Of a stretch of DNA of 64,000 nucleotides, positions 49,251 to 59,252 are shown in pieces. Position numbers and translations under genes: made by a program. Each line of letters begins with the position of its first letter. Positions within the stretch are counted from its first letter, which is position 1. Origin of the DNA: Clavulina sp. PMI_390 (taxonomy: Eukaryota; Basidiomycota; Agaricomycetes; Cantharellales; Hydnaceae); assembly GCA_015039315.1 (NCBI GenBank), contig WIDE01000069.1:1-64000 (forward strand). The letters are read 5' to 3'. Below the pieces are notes generated by a model. It ran no database searches, was not told the origin of the DNA, and was given only the letters and a program-made list of their open reading frames with translations.

Positions 49251-50518
49251 GTAGGCTCACTCCACTACGGACTTGCAGGCCCGGAAACTTATGACTGCTG
49301 AAATCCTGATATATGAGCGGTCTTGATCTGCGCGAAGGTCCAATCGTGAAGAAATTTAAGTAAAAACGGACGGACTGCTCCGATGAGACTTCATTACCCA
49401 CCAGCAATCTCCAGGGAGGGAGCTTATCCACAAATGAATATTTCACACACCAGTCAGCAGGCCCAGATACGTCACTTGACTGATGGCCACGAAGCACTCT
49501 GGTCTGAGCGGCGAGTGGACCAATCCATCGCGGAATTGAACAGCGTCAATCGAATGCCGAGTCATCATGCAAATCTCAGAGTCACCCAACTGAAGCAGTG
49601 CCGTGGAATTGAACGGATAGGACGGTGCTCACAAGGACCCTAGGTCTGAGGCTTTGCTATCATAGACTTGAGTGAGCATATATGGTCAAACAGCTTCATC
49701 CCCATCGATGCTCCAAGGGGAGATCACAGGAAGATCTTGCTTGGGTCGCGAGCCAAGGTATAGGAGAAAAGCGCGTAGTAATCAATTCAGACCCTATGAG
49801 AGGACATGATACCCACAGATGATGCAATAATGAGCTTGAATGCTGAGGCTGTTCTTGTTGTTGGCTGTCACTGTCAATCCAAAATCTGGCACGTGCTTGT
49901 GGTGGCAATGCGCAAACTTTTTTCTTACCAGACGAGCTCGAAGCCAATGCTTCATGTTACTCCTCAAAACCACGCTTTGGATGCCTCTTGTCACTCTCAA
50001 TTAAGAAACCAAGAATTGTACGAAGAATCTGTGACTTTCAGCGCACACCTTGATAATGTCATTGGCAAGGGTTATTGGTATCATCCTTCTAGGCCCTCGC
50101 TCCCGGTCCGAAAGCCTCCCCTTCTGGAAGCTGCTACTCTCCAATATGCTCCCGTAGCTCATATATCTTGTCTGCTGAATCGGAATGCATGCTAAGCACC
50201 ATTGCCATCAACTCTTCTCGCTCATCCCTTCAGCATCCCGCCGATCCCTTTTTCTTTCATCTTGGAGATCGCTCACACATCCCCTAGTGGCAATCGATAT
50301 CACCGCTCAATCTGATGCCGACAACTGAGTCGAAATGCATATATATGTCATAGCTGAGCCTCTGATCAACAATCGGGCTGATGCTTCGCTTCCCCCAAAC
50401 GATGTATTAATGCTATAAGTTACATCACACCAGGATTCAAATAAAACCCACTCCACCAAGACCTGCTCCGATCAGCCCCGACTCTTCAACTACAAGCTCA
50501 CGGTTACCTCCTGCACAC
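49251..50518. other. Divergent intergenic region of the paralogue pair
   Basis: Contains the promoters of two head-to-head paralogues. The largest open frame (49806-50195, plus) shows no recognised motif. Confidence 0.5.
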
Positions 50519-51578
50519 ATGTCTACCATTCGCATCAAGCTCGCTGGCCATTACACGTGAATCCCTGTCTGATCTTGAGCAGAATCATAAGTGCTAATCT
50601 TACCGGGAATAGTCTTGATGATCCGGAGACCATTGCTGATGTCATCCTCACGATCACCACCGTCGATGGCACTGTCAAAGGCGCAGGGGCAGACAAGTCG
50701 GGTCCTGTGAGTTGTCTCCATTCGGGCTCCGGCTGAAATGGCATACTCATCAAAAACATAGTATACAATAACTGGCCTCCTGATCGGCGATGATCTTCGA
50801 TTCATCAAGTTTTATACCAATCCCGAACAAAACTTGATCTGGAAGTACATCGGCACTCGAGAGCCTTCGAATAGCGCTGATGAATTCAAGTTTATTGGTG
50901 GATGGGGCGAGACCACCGCTGAGACAGCCTTGGGAAAATGGGAGCTCGGAGGGTATTCTGTGCCCACCACTACGCTCACGCATCCTATAGAAGGGAATTG
51001 GTATGCATTTGAACTTTCTCTTTTCATTTGCCATTAACGAGAACGTTCTCGATCTTGCTTACAGGACGGGTAACTACCGCTATTCCTTGGACTGGCGAGT
51101 ACAAGAAGGTCCCATGTACATATCCCTGAGCGTCGACAACTCTATTGCCACCACCGATGGATCGGTTCCTCTCAATGGAGTTGGTCTCGACGACTATGGG
51201 ACTTTCTCCTATATTGGTACAGTCACTCCAAACAACGTCCTTAACTTCCGCAAACGCTACACGAACGGCAAGGACTCGGGGCGGTACGACGGGTTCTTTA
51301 CCCCGACAGGTGCTTGGGGTGGCATTTGGGTTGGCGAGACTGGGGAATGGAAAGGACAAGGAGGGAGTTTCTTGCAAGTTTGCACGGAAGAGTACCCCGA
51401 GCATGTCTTGGCGAAACTTGCTCCCCTGAAGGCTGCGCTGAATGCCGACGACTCAGCTGATGGCACGCTTTCGTCGGAGGCTCCGACGATCGAGAGTGCT
51501 ATTGCGGCTGTGGCAGCGAAACAGAAGCTGGTACCTGAAGATATTCTTAAAGGGCTACTTAGTACCTTCTCAAAATAA
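50519..51578 (+). CDS. Uncharacterised two-repeat beta-rich protein, paralogue B
   Basis: Four exons (50519-50556, 50592-50706, 50762-51000, 51065-51578) give 301 residues, starting MSTIRIKLAGHYT. The two-repeat plan of paralogue A recurs: GADKSGPYTITG with IKFYT, WKYIG, GGWGET, then HPIEGNWTGNYRYSLDW, GLDDYGTFSYIG, RKRYT, GRYDGFF, GGIW. The C-terminus is longer and helical, with EDILKGLLSTFSK matching the partner's LDGLLTGFG. Intron 1 is only 35 nt, short even for this genome. Sequence identity to A is moderate and spread out, so the duplication is old, but exon 1 length and intron phases are kept. No enzyme motif is visible. Function unknown. Confidence 0.8.
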
Positions 51579-51785
51579 ACGTTTAACTACGCACGAACAG
51601 CAGAAGCACGTACATGTTTACCCAATTCCTACTCACCGTTTCTGATTCACACGGTCAACCATTACAGATATAAAAAGAGACGTGGCAGTCAGTTTAATAT
51701 CAAGTCTCTACACTTAATTGCGATGGGCTATTCGGGGTTCTGGCGTGTATCGTTCGAGAATGCATACTCAACAGTCATTGCAGTA

Positions 51786-52045
51786 TTTATTTCCTGATTT
51801 GGCAGTCGATCGCGTCAGCACGCCCAAACAGACCTCCAAAACCCGCCTCGCTCTACTCGCACTTCTGACGGTCATCAGAAAGCTTATTCATCTCTGAAGC
51901 TCTCGAAAAACTCTATTGATCGCGAAACAAAAGAATAACGATTCGATTCCTAACTACTCAGCGCGATCTCGGCTCAGCCATTTGGTCTTGGCGTCTACCC
52001 ACTGTACGGGACAGTCTCTGCAATTCATTCATAGCCGTAAACTTC
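51786..52045 (+). repeat. Diverged direct repeat, left copy
   Basis: About 260 bases beginning ATTTCCTGATTTGGCAGT and ending TTCATTCATAGCC, recognisably the same as 57398-57655 in the same orientation (shared blocks include AACAGACCTCCAAA, CTTCTGAC, GTCATCAGA, ACAGTCTCTGCA). A shorter third echo of its end (GACAGTCTCTACAACTCATTCA) lies near 52170-52195. The copies flank the retrotransposon. Confidence 0.75.
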
Positions 52046-52205
52046 CAGCAGTAATCGGAGAATCCATCAATCCCAAGTGCCCCAACCACACCATGGAGTC
52101 CACTGAGCAAAAGAACCAACAGTTGAGTTTTCATCCTTAGCTACCTGGCGTTGACGTCCGCGCAATGTGTGGAGACAGTCTCTACAACTCATTCACAAAC
52201 TATTG

Positions 52206-52995
52206 ACACCTAATTCATCCCTTTTCCCAATAACCCTGAGTTTTATGCATCACCAGAGAGGCTAATTATCCATGTCCGCCGATTCTCTTGGAACAGTTTT
52301 ACACAGAGATCAGTTTCACATCGCGTACCCTTGAGGGCTGACACAAAAAGAGAACCATATGGGTATTTTTGTTCCCAGAATCCATGTAGTAATACGCTAG
52401 GGGTGGACGATACTTGATCACTCAGTTGAACCTTGCGGCGTCGTCAACTCTCGTCGTCACCTTAAATCCCGCACACGAGTTTCCTACTCCTGATGGAGCT
52501 TTCATCGTGCATGCGCGTCGGTGCCTTCTTTTTTTTTTCCTATCTTGCTGGAACTGCATTCTTCACCACACGTTGGCGTTAAAACCCGTCTCAAAAATCT
52601 CGCGACTCCCCCATAAGACATCGTGGAATATCGCCCATCACAGCGAACAAGCAATGTTGGGCTGTTAGTTAGGTTCAGTCGTGTCAGATCCCACGCTAAG
52701 CTTTGGCTACCAATGCTCTGAGAGCCTTGGTTCCACCAATTAGCTTCCTCTCAACATGTCGCTTTAGCCTATCTATTGTGTCTGCCGAACTTAAAGCTGA
52801 GTGCTTTCAATACGGGACACGCCACAGTGATTACATGGTACTGTACTACCTGAATGAGCTCTGTTAGTAATCCTAAAATATGCACACTTAAATCTAAAGA
52901 GAGATAAATGTGTCTGTTGGTCTCAGTAATAGCGTATCCAACATAAGGAAGGGCGGAGTGCGTAACTAGCGACTCTTGAAGAGCTGAGGAGTAAG
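52206..52995. other. Non-coding flank, probably including the LINE 3' UTR
   Basis: No gene recognised. A run of ten T at 52529-52538 would be an A10 tract on the retrotransposon strand, 460 bases past its stop codon, and may be its 3' end. Target-site duplication was not found. Confidence 0.4.
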
Positions 52996-55900
52996 CTAGA
53001 CCTTTGAAAATGCATCGGTCGCCTCAATAAATTTTGCTAAACGGTCTATGCCTTCCTGTGTCCCGAGTAGAGCATCTATCGATCGCTCCTCATCGTTTTC
53101 TCCCAGTATGCGACGATGACGGTCGTAGCGGGGGCACTCAAAGAGTATGTGGTTTCGATCTTCAAGGGGATGTCCGCAAGGGCAATTACCGGATTTTGTG
53201 GGGACAAATCGGACATAGTATGATCCGATATGAGCATGACCCGTCCGGATCTGAGTTAGACGGGAAAAAGTAGAACGGCTGTATTTTCGCATACGGAAGT
53301 TGGGGTCGAGCTGCGGAGGGAAGTGGTTTGCCTGGGTGAAATTGGAACTGGGATTCCGATCTTCTGTTGCCCAGCGCTCTTCCCATTTGGTGCGCAGGGC
53401 AGACTTCCGGCTCGAAGCGACCCAGGCCATCGACGACCAGTCTGCATTCTCAGCGACAACATCACACCCTTCCTTTGCCAAGTGATCCGCCTCTTCATTT
53501 CCACTAATGCCTTTATGGCCTGGGACCCATTCGATGGTGAGGTGAATATTAGGGTTATTGTCAAGAACTTTGAGAATGTTTTCACGAAAGCGAAGAGAGC
53601 AGTGTTGGGCTATGCCCGGAGTGCCTTCGAATATCCGCTCAATAGCTCTTGTGCTATCTGAAAAGAAGTAAATCCGCGTGATTTGTTCAAGGAGGTGGCG
53701 GGAGGAGAGATCAGCGATGTGAGCGCTCGCCTGAGCTAGGGCCTCCATTTCAGCATCAAAAACTTCTGTGAAAGCGCTGAGCCTGCCCTTTCCATTCTTT
53801 GCTAAGATCATTCCACTTTTGGGCATCGCAAAACCCCATCCAACCTTCCTTTCCCCGTTCTCCGAGCATATGAGCGACCCATCGGAATATATCAACAATA
53901 CTGAGTCATCTGCTTTCCACTCGGCAAGCTTGGAGCGATGCTTGGTTGCCCATTTGTCTTTTGACGAACTACCTGGAGTCTTGGTTGGCAAATTGATCTT
54001 CACTCGGTGTTTCAGGTCTTCGTCCCATTTAGATCGGTGCCACGGTGGTTCGGCGATGAGGTCAACTCCTTCCGTCCCTTGAATGACCAGAGAGGCGACC
54101 TTCCAGAGCTGTGTGCCCTCGCGGTATTTTTCAAAGCGACGGTTCTCCACTATCTCCTGCTGCTCAGGGTCTCGATAACGCCTTTTTATTGGCGGGTAAG
54201 GAGGATCGAATGGAATTATGGAGTTTTCGGCAGTGGTAGGCCTGATTGCGTACGGGAGGCGAATGACGATGGGGTGATTTGCCATCAGCCGAGGGATGCG
54301 AGTGGCTGCGTGGGCGCGGAGATGGTCGAGGTGGAGATCAAGGGGCGGGATCGAGGCCTCAATTTCCATCGCGTATATGGGTGTAGTCTTGAATGCCCCG
54401 GTGATGAGGCGGAGAGCATGGTTCTGGGTCTTAGAGAGGATATTTGTGTGCACCTTCTTGTTCTTCCACCAGACTGTACTTCCATATGTCATTATGGGGA
54501 GGATTGCGCACATGTAAAATAGCCTTCTGATCTCCTGAGAAACCCCACGGAGCGAGTTGCCAAGGAAATTGGAGGCGGCAATGGCTTTGAGGGCTTTGCT
54601 ACCTTTCTCACGGACATGATCATTGAACGTTAGCTTCTCATCCCAGAGGACTCCCAGCCATTTGACAAGTCGCTGGTGCTCCACCGTAAGGACTTCGCCG
54701 TCTTTGAGGGTGATCTTAACAGAGGGATATGTTGGTTTCCTCTTCCGCCCAAAGTGTCCCAATTGGTATTTCTCCTTTGCCGTGAATAGCCATTGACTTG
54801 CCAAAAATCTCTCGGTAGCGTTGGCAGCGATGCCTAGAATAGCTACGTTGAGGTCGCGATTTGGCGAGTGGACCACAATAGCCCCGTCGTCAACATAGAT
54901 ACTAGTTGGCGAATTTTTCTGCGCACTGAGTACCTTCCCCCATTTTTGTTTCACCTCTTCAGGGAGGTTATTTCCCTCCACTGCTTCTGATACCGCCCTG
55001 TCAAGGCCAATGGTCATAATGAGACCATACACTGAAGATACATGTGAACCCTGAGGCACCCCCGTGCTCACCACCTTCATCTCATCTTCCAATCTTCCAT
55101 CCAAGCAGAGCTTTGTGCGGCGGTTGCTAAGGAATGATTGAGACCATCTCACTATGGGGAGAGGGATTCCAAGCTCTCGCATCTTGTTAAGTAGAATTGC
55201 GGGATTGATGTTATTAAAAAAGCCCGAGATGTCAAATGTCAGCATTGATGATGTGAGCTTGTGATTTGCAGCTGCCTCAAGATCGTGAGAGAGAGCCAAC
55301 ATGGCATCCTCTGCCGATCTCCCTTGTACCCCACCGAGCTGGTGCGGACTGACAAGGTTCTCCTTGAGGAGATGATATGAGATGCGGCGAGCCTGGATAC
55401 GTTCAAGAATTTTCCCCAGCACTTCAAGGAGTGCGATAGGGCGGAATGCTTTGGGCATAGAGTAATCGGGCTTGTTAGGTTTTGGCAAAATGACAGTGAT
55501 TGAGTCCCGAAAGATTTCAGGATGGTATCCAATGCGTGCAGCTTTAGCAATAAGCTGGTATATGTGCTCAGGAAGGGTCTCATTGGTCCATTTCCAAGCA
55601 ATGCCAGCAAGCTTTGATGGGCCGGGTGCGCTAAATGATGCTGTAGCATGGAAGCTTTCTGCAACTTCCCGCCGAGTAATGTCATGCCACTCAGCATCTG
55701 TAGGGCGAGGGTCAAGATCTGGGAATTCAACAGGTGCCTGCAGTGGTGTAGGCAATAGCGCGGCCCTCAAGGTAGCACATTTGTCGCCAAATTCCACAGC
55801 CATTGAACCATCTGACTGAATGATTGGTGGTGATGAGTACTGACGGTTGCCATTTGCAAACCCAAAGATCTGCCAGGCATTAGCTTTATTGGCTTCACTC

Positions 55901-57117
55901 TGGAGTTGTGCAGAGTGCTTAATTTTCTTTTGCTTGGTCTTCCGGCGGAATTGGTTGCGAAGATGTTTCACAACTGTATCTGATGCCTTGTCCCTGACCC
56001 CAGTAACCCGCCAAATGGTTGAAGCTATCAGTTCCTTTTCACGGATTGCCTCAATTGCCTCTTTACATTCCTTGTCCCACCATGGATTTGCATACGGTGA
56101 TGGGCGCTTCTTCTTGACAACCCGCTCAGCTGTTGCCAAGAGGATGTCTGTTAGAAGGCCGTATGCACAATCAAGCTGGGCAGGGGTAACAATGTGGTTT
56201 GCCAGATCCATGATGGGTGCAAATGTTTCCTGAAATTCAGTGTTGCAGGAGTCCATCTCCTCTTTTAGGCCTTCAACAAACTTCTCTTTGTCTGCTGCCT
56301 TCCAGTTGAGGTTACATCCACCCACATTCACAATGGGCTTCCCTGGCTGTCCAATATGAAAGCTAGTTGCATAGTGGTCAGATCCACCATTGAGGGCAGG
56401 TCCCACTGTCCAATTCTTCATGACTTGAGAGTTCCAAGCTGTGTGGTTGAGGATTGTGAGGTCAAGAGCTGATTGTGCCCTGTTGCTTTGAGAGATGTAG
56501 GTGGTCTGGTTGTGGGGGTTTTGGATATTGAGGTGATTAGCATTCAGCCATTCAATAAATTTTGTTGCTTGCGCATTAGGAGATGTATTATTGGGCATCT
56601 TGCATATGTCAGGGTGCTTGGTGTTGAAGTCACCAACCATGATTGTTGGTATGTCCCAATCCCACTCCATCTCTACCAGCTGGTCAATTGCCCATGTTCC
56701 TTCCCCTCTTTTATCTGCCACTTCCTTGTTTTTCTTCAGAGGGTGTTGGTTGTAGACATTAATGAGTCGCATGGTATTGGGGTGTGGATTATAATAAGTG
56801 ACATCAATAATCTGAATGTCAGGGTGTTCAATGATGTCATATCTGGGCGTGATATGCATTTTTGAATTTTCTCGAGCATATGTGTGAACACGAGGACGTA
56901 TTTCAGTTCCACTGGAGAGTGACGGGTGCGGGGTCCATCCCTTAGCCACTCTACTGCAGGCGGGACCTGGAACAGAGGTGGGGTTGCCCCACCAGGGTTC
57001 CTGGACAAAAAGAATATCGGGCTTGTCCTGTTCACGGGCAATTTCGGCAATGACAGAGTCTTGGACATCTTGCATGCGCCCCACGTTCACGGAGATGCAT
57101 CTAAGGTGATACTTCAT
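52529..57117 (-). mobile_element. Non-LTR retrotransposon (LINE), borders approximate
   Basis: Defined by the intact endonuclease/RT/RNase H reading frame listed below. The 3' border is placed at a candidate A tract on the minus strand, the 5' border at the ORF start; both are tentative. No ORF1 (nucleic-acid-binding gag-like) frame is seen before the start, so the copy is either 5' truncated or of a single-ORF type. Confidence 0.65.
52996..57117 (-). CDS. LINE polyprotein: endonuclease, reverse transcriptase, RNase H
   Basis: One uninterrupted frame of 1373 residues. Residues ~1-260 form an APE-type endonuclease (FVQEPWW, GDFNTKHP, GSDHYATSF), which nicks target DNA. The reverse transcriptase (~530-830) has LLEVLGKILERIQARRI, GVQGRSAEDAM, FDISGFFNNINP, GVPQGSHVSSV and the catalytic SIYVDDGAIVV. 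An RNase H domain (~1110-1260) has IYSDGSLICSENGE, FDAEMEALAQAS, FFSDSTRAI and WVPGHKGISGNEEADHLA, holding the acidic catalytic residues. A C-terminal CPCGHPLEDRNHILFECP zinc-knuckle-like motif follows. The order is that of RNase H-bearing fungal LINEs (I/Tad-like group). No internal stop or frameshift is seen, so the copy is young and may be active. Confidence 0.95.
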   Translation of the reverse strand: MKYHLRCISVNVGRMQDVQDSVIAEIAREQDKPDILFVQEPWWGNPTSVPGPACSRVAKGWTPHPSLSSGTEIRPRVHTYARENSKMHITPRYDIIEHPDIQIIDVTYYNPHPNTMRLINVYNQHPLKKNKEVADKRGEGTWAIDQLVEMEWDWDIPTIMVGDFNTKHPDICKMPNNTSPNAQATKFIEWLNANHLNIQNPHNQTTYISQSNRAQSALDLTILNHTAWNSQVMKNWTVGPALNGGSDHYATSFHIGQPGKPIVNVGGCNLNWKAADKEKFVEGLKEEMDSCNTEFQETFAPIMDLANHIVTPAQLDCAYGLLTDILLATAERVVKKKRPSPYANPWWDKECKEAIEAIREKELIASTIWRVTGVRDKASDTVVKHLRNQFRRKTKQKKIKHSAQLQSEANKANAWQIFGFANGNRQYSSPPIIQSDGSMAVEFGDKCATLRAALLPTPLQAPVEFPDLDPRPTDAEWHDITRREVAESFHATASFSAPGPSKLAGIAWKWTNETLPEHIYQLIAKAARIGYHPEIFRDSITVILPKPNKPDYSMPKAFRPIALLEVLGKILERIQARRISYHLLKENLVSPHQLGGVQGRSAEDAMLALSHDLEAAANHKLTSSMLTFDISGFFNNINPAILLNKMRELGIPLPIVRWSQSFLSNRRTKLCLDGRLEDEMKVVSTGVPQGSHVSSVYGLIMTIGLDRAVSEAVEGNNLPEEVKQKWGKVLSAQKNSPTSIYVDDGAIVVHSPNRDLNVAILGIAANATERFLASQWLFTAKEKYQLGHFGRKRKPTYPSVKITLKDGEVLTVEHQRLVKWLGVLWDEKLTFNDHVREKGSKALKAIAASNFLGNSLRGVSQEIRRLFYMCAILPIMTYGSTVWWKNKKVHTNILSKTQNHALRLITGAFKTTPIYAMEIEASIPPLDLHLDHLRAHAATRIPRLMANHPIVIRLPYAIRPTTAENSIIPFDPPYPPIKRRYRDPEQQEIVENRRFEKYREGTQLWKVASLVIQGTEGVDLIAEPPWHRSKWDEDLKHRVKINLPTKTPGSSSKDKWATKHRSKLAEWKADDSVLLIYSDGSLICSENGERKVGWGFAMPKSGMILAKNGKGRLSAFTEVFDAEMEALAQASAHIADLSSRHLLEQITRIYFFSDSTRAIERIFEGTPGIAQHCSLRFRENILKVLDNNPNIHLTIEWVPGHKGISGNEEADHLAKEGCDVVAENADWSSMAWVASSRKSALRTKWEERWATEDRNPSSNFTQANHFPPQLDPNFRMRKYSRSTFSRLTQIRTGHAHIGSYYVRFVPTKSGNCPCGHPLEDRNHILFECPRYDRHRRILGENDEERSIDALLGTQEGIDRLAKFIEATDAFSKV

Positions 57118-57689
57118 TGACAGACTATGGTTATAGCATGGTAGATACTTCAGTTGATAGCTCCCTGGCTGCAGACACTAACAACGGGTGCTTACACTAT
57201 ATTTGTGGTAACTATGACTGGCAAGGGGAGGTAAAGAAGGGCAAACACAAATAAACTCTAGTGACGGCTCGGGCTTCCCCCTCGTTGAGATACACGGATT
57301 TTGCCGGTTAGGATGGGGCGTTCATATGGATTTAGGATGAATATAGACGCATTCCTGTTGCTCTTCTTGTCAGGAATAGCTCCCCGCACTATATATTCCT
57401 GATTTGACAGTAGAGCGTGTCAACACGTGCAAACAGACCTCCAAAGTCTGTTTCGCTCTGCTTTGCACTTCTGACAGTCATCAGAGAGCTTATTAATATC
57501 TAAAGCCCTTACAAACCCCTAAGAACCACGAAATAAAAGAACAATGGTTCGATTCTTTCTTGCTTAGCGCGATCTTGGTCCGACAGTCTGGTGTTGACGT
57601 TTACACCATACAAACAGTCTCTGCAGTTCATCCATAGCCACGACTCTACGAAACGTAGGACACGATGAAATTCGCCTCTCAGGCCGCAT
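57118..57689. other. Spacer upstream of the Ski8-like gene
   Basis: Contains the retrotransposon's 5' flank and the right copy of the direct repeat (57398-57655). No start codon for the Ski8-like gene was found in frame. Confidence 0.5.
57398..57655 (+). repeat. Diverged direct repeat, right copy
   Basis: Partner of 51786-52045; ends TTCATCCATAGCC immediately before the Ski8-like coding region. It may be the original promoter/5' UTR of that gene, with the left copy a duplicate. Confidence 0.75.
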
Positions 57690-58991
57690 AGCCAAGTGGA
57701 CTTACCCCGTGAGCTGTTTAGAACACACGGATACGATCTGGTCAACTCGCTGGCTCCCGAATGACACGGTGGTGTCCATTTCATCCGATGGAACCGCAAC
57801 TCAATGGTTCGTGATCGCTTTACTGCGCGTGAAAACCAGTCGACAAAACTAAATAAATCACAGGGATGCTAAGAACGGCGAAGTCATCAAGTCGCTCCAA
57901 CCCCACCCACTCGCGCTAACCTCTCTCTCGTCCAATGCTTCGGGCACTCAAGTACTCATCAATTCGATAGAAGGAACCAACTTCCTATGGGATCTTGAAA
58001 GTGGCCATGCCCAAGAAAAGCTCGAGACGTTCACACACAAGGTTGAAGGGGTCGAGGCTAGTGAGCATTCTTGAACTACTGGTACCCCCGACGTGAGATC
58101 TGACGAAGTCTCTTCGTTCTATACTTAGCTTTCTCGGTCTCGCTCAGTCCACTTGCAGATACCTACGCATCCACAGGCAGCAGTGGTATGGTCAGGATTC
58201 ATAGAACAGACCATGAGAACTTTGGCCAGGTGGTAGAAAAGCTCTCTCCTCGCACGGACGGACGCAACAAGTTTGGAATGTTTGTCGCTTACGTGAGTGA
58301 TATTATTTGGAAACAACGTTCTATCCCATTCTCTAACACCTATGTTCCAATGACGAAGAGCCCTGATGGTGGACGCATCGCACTATCTACAGACCAAGGC
58401 GGCGTTTTCGTTTTCGACATTCAATCCAAATCACTGGTTCATTCATTTCCGGGGCATGCGACGTGTGTTCGCTCTTTGGCATGGTCTGCTGACTCCCAGG
58501 TTTGTCCTGTCCTTCTGGCTGCAACGAATCCTCCCATCATCTCGGTGTTGACATATCATTCTAGTTGTTGCTTTCAGGATCCGATGATAAGAGAATGGTA
58601 CTCTATGATACTCGAAGTGCATCAGCTTCAGCAAACTCTAGCGAAGGAGTGGTAGCGTCCATGGCAGGACACTCGTCATGGGTCCTATCGACCGATTTTT
58701 CTCTTGACTCACGTCTTGCGGCTAGCGGGTGAGTTTCGTGATGTTTTCCTTGGCGCGCTCCCACCATAATCCAATGGCATTAATCTAACATTTTCATACA
58801 GGTCAAGCGATGGAACGGTCAAAATCTGGGACATTGGCGGTCGTCAGTGTGTCTCCACCTTGTCGGATAATGCCGGTGAAGTGTGGGGCGTGTCTTGGAA
58901 GCCTGTTCCTAGCGCAGGTAACGGGGCTTTGGTCTCATCGGGCGAGGATGGAAAATTGCGATTCTGGGCTTCAGCTGGTTCACAGCCATGA
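57690..58991 (+). CDS. Ski8/WDR61-like WD40-repeat protein, 5' end not found
   Basis: WD40 blades follow one another across at least six exons: CLEHTDTIWSTRWLPNDTVV, SSDGTATQWDAKNGEV, LINSIEGTNFLWDLESG, FSVSLSPLADTYASTGSSG, SPDGGRIALSTDQGGVFVFD, GHATCVRSLAWSADSQ, LLLSGSDDKRMVLYDTRS, GHSSWVLSTDFSLDSRLAAS, SSDGTVKIWD and VSSGEDGKLRFWAS, ending QP-stop. The HTDTIWSxRW start and blade order fit Ski8/Rec14/WDR61, a scaffold of the Ski complex that feeds mRNA to the cytoplasmic exosome and also acts in Paf1 and meiotic complexes. Upstream in frame there is a TGA at 57595-57597 and no ATG between it and the first blade, so a separate first exon must exist or the gene has lost its start. The sequence downstream is intact. 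Confidence 0.8.
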
Positions 58992-59252
58992 ACTTCACGA
59001 TGATCGAACAGAAAATTTTAGTTGTAGATGCCGATCATGACAATCGAAAGAATGCATTTATTCTTGCAAAACGACAATGAGTGATAGGGTGTATCGATGT
59101 CAAAAGTGAAATGATTGGGAGAGCGGGTCTTGGGCTAGTGCTCATGCACACAAACAGGACATGATTCCTCCAACCGAGACCTAACTAACATTGCACTATA
59201 GGAGACCACATATCAGCTCACATTCTCCTACACCAAAAACGCTTGACACTCA

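Noticed and set aside
53034..56865. Plus-strand frames inside the LINE
   Set aside because: Shadows of the 1373-residue retrotransposon polyprotein on the other strand.
51786..57655. Flanking repeats as LTRs of an LTR retrotransposon
   Set aside because: The element between them has endonuclease, RT and RNase H in LINE order with no protease, integrase or primer-binding site, and the repeats are too diverged for LTRs of an intact element.
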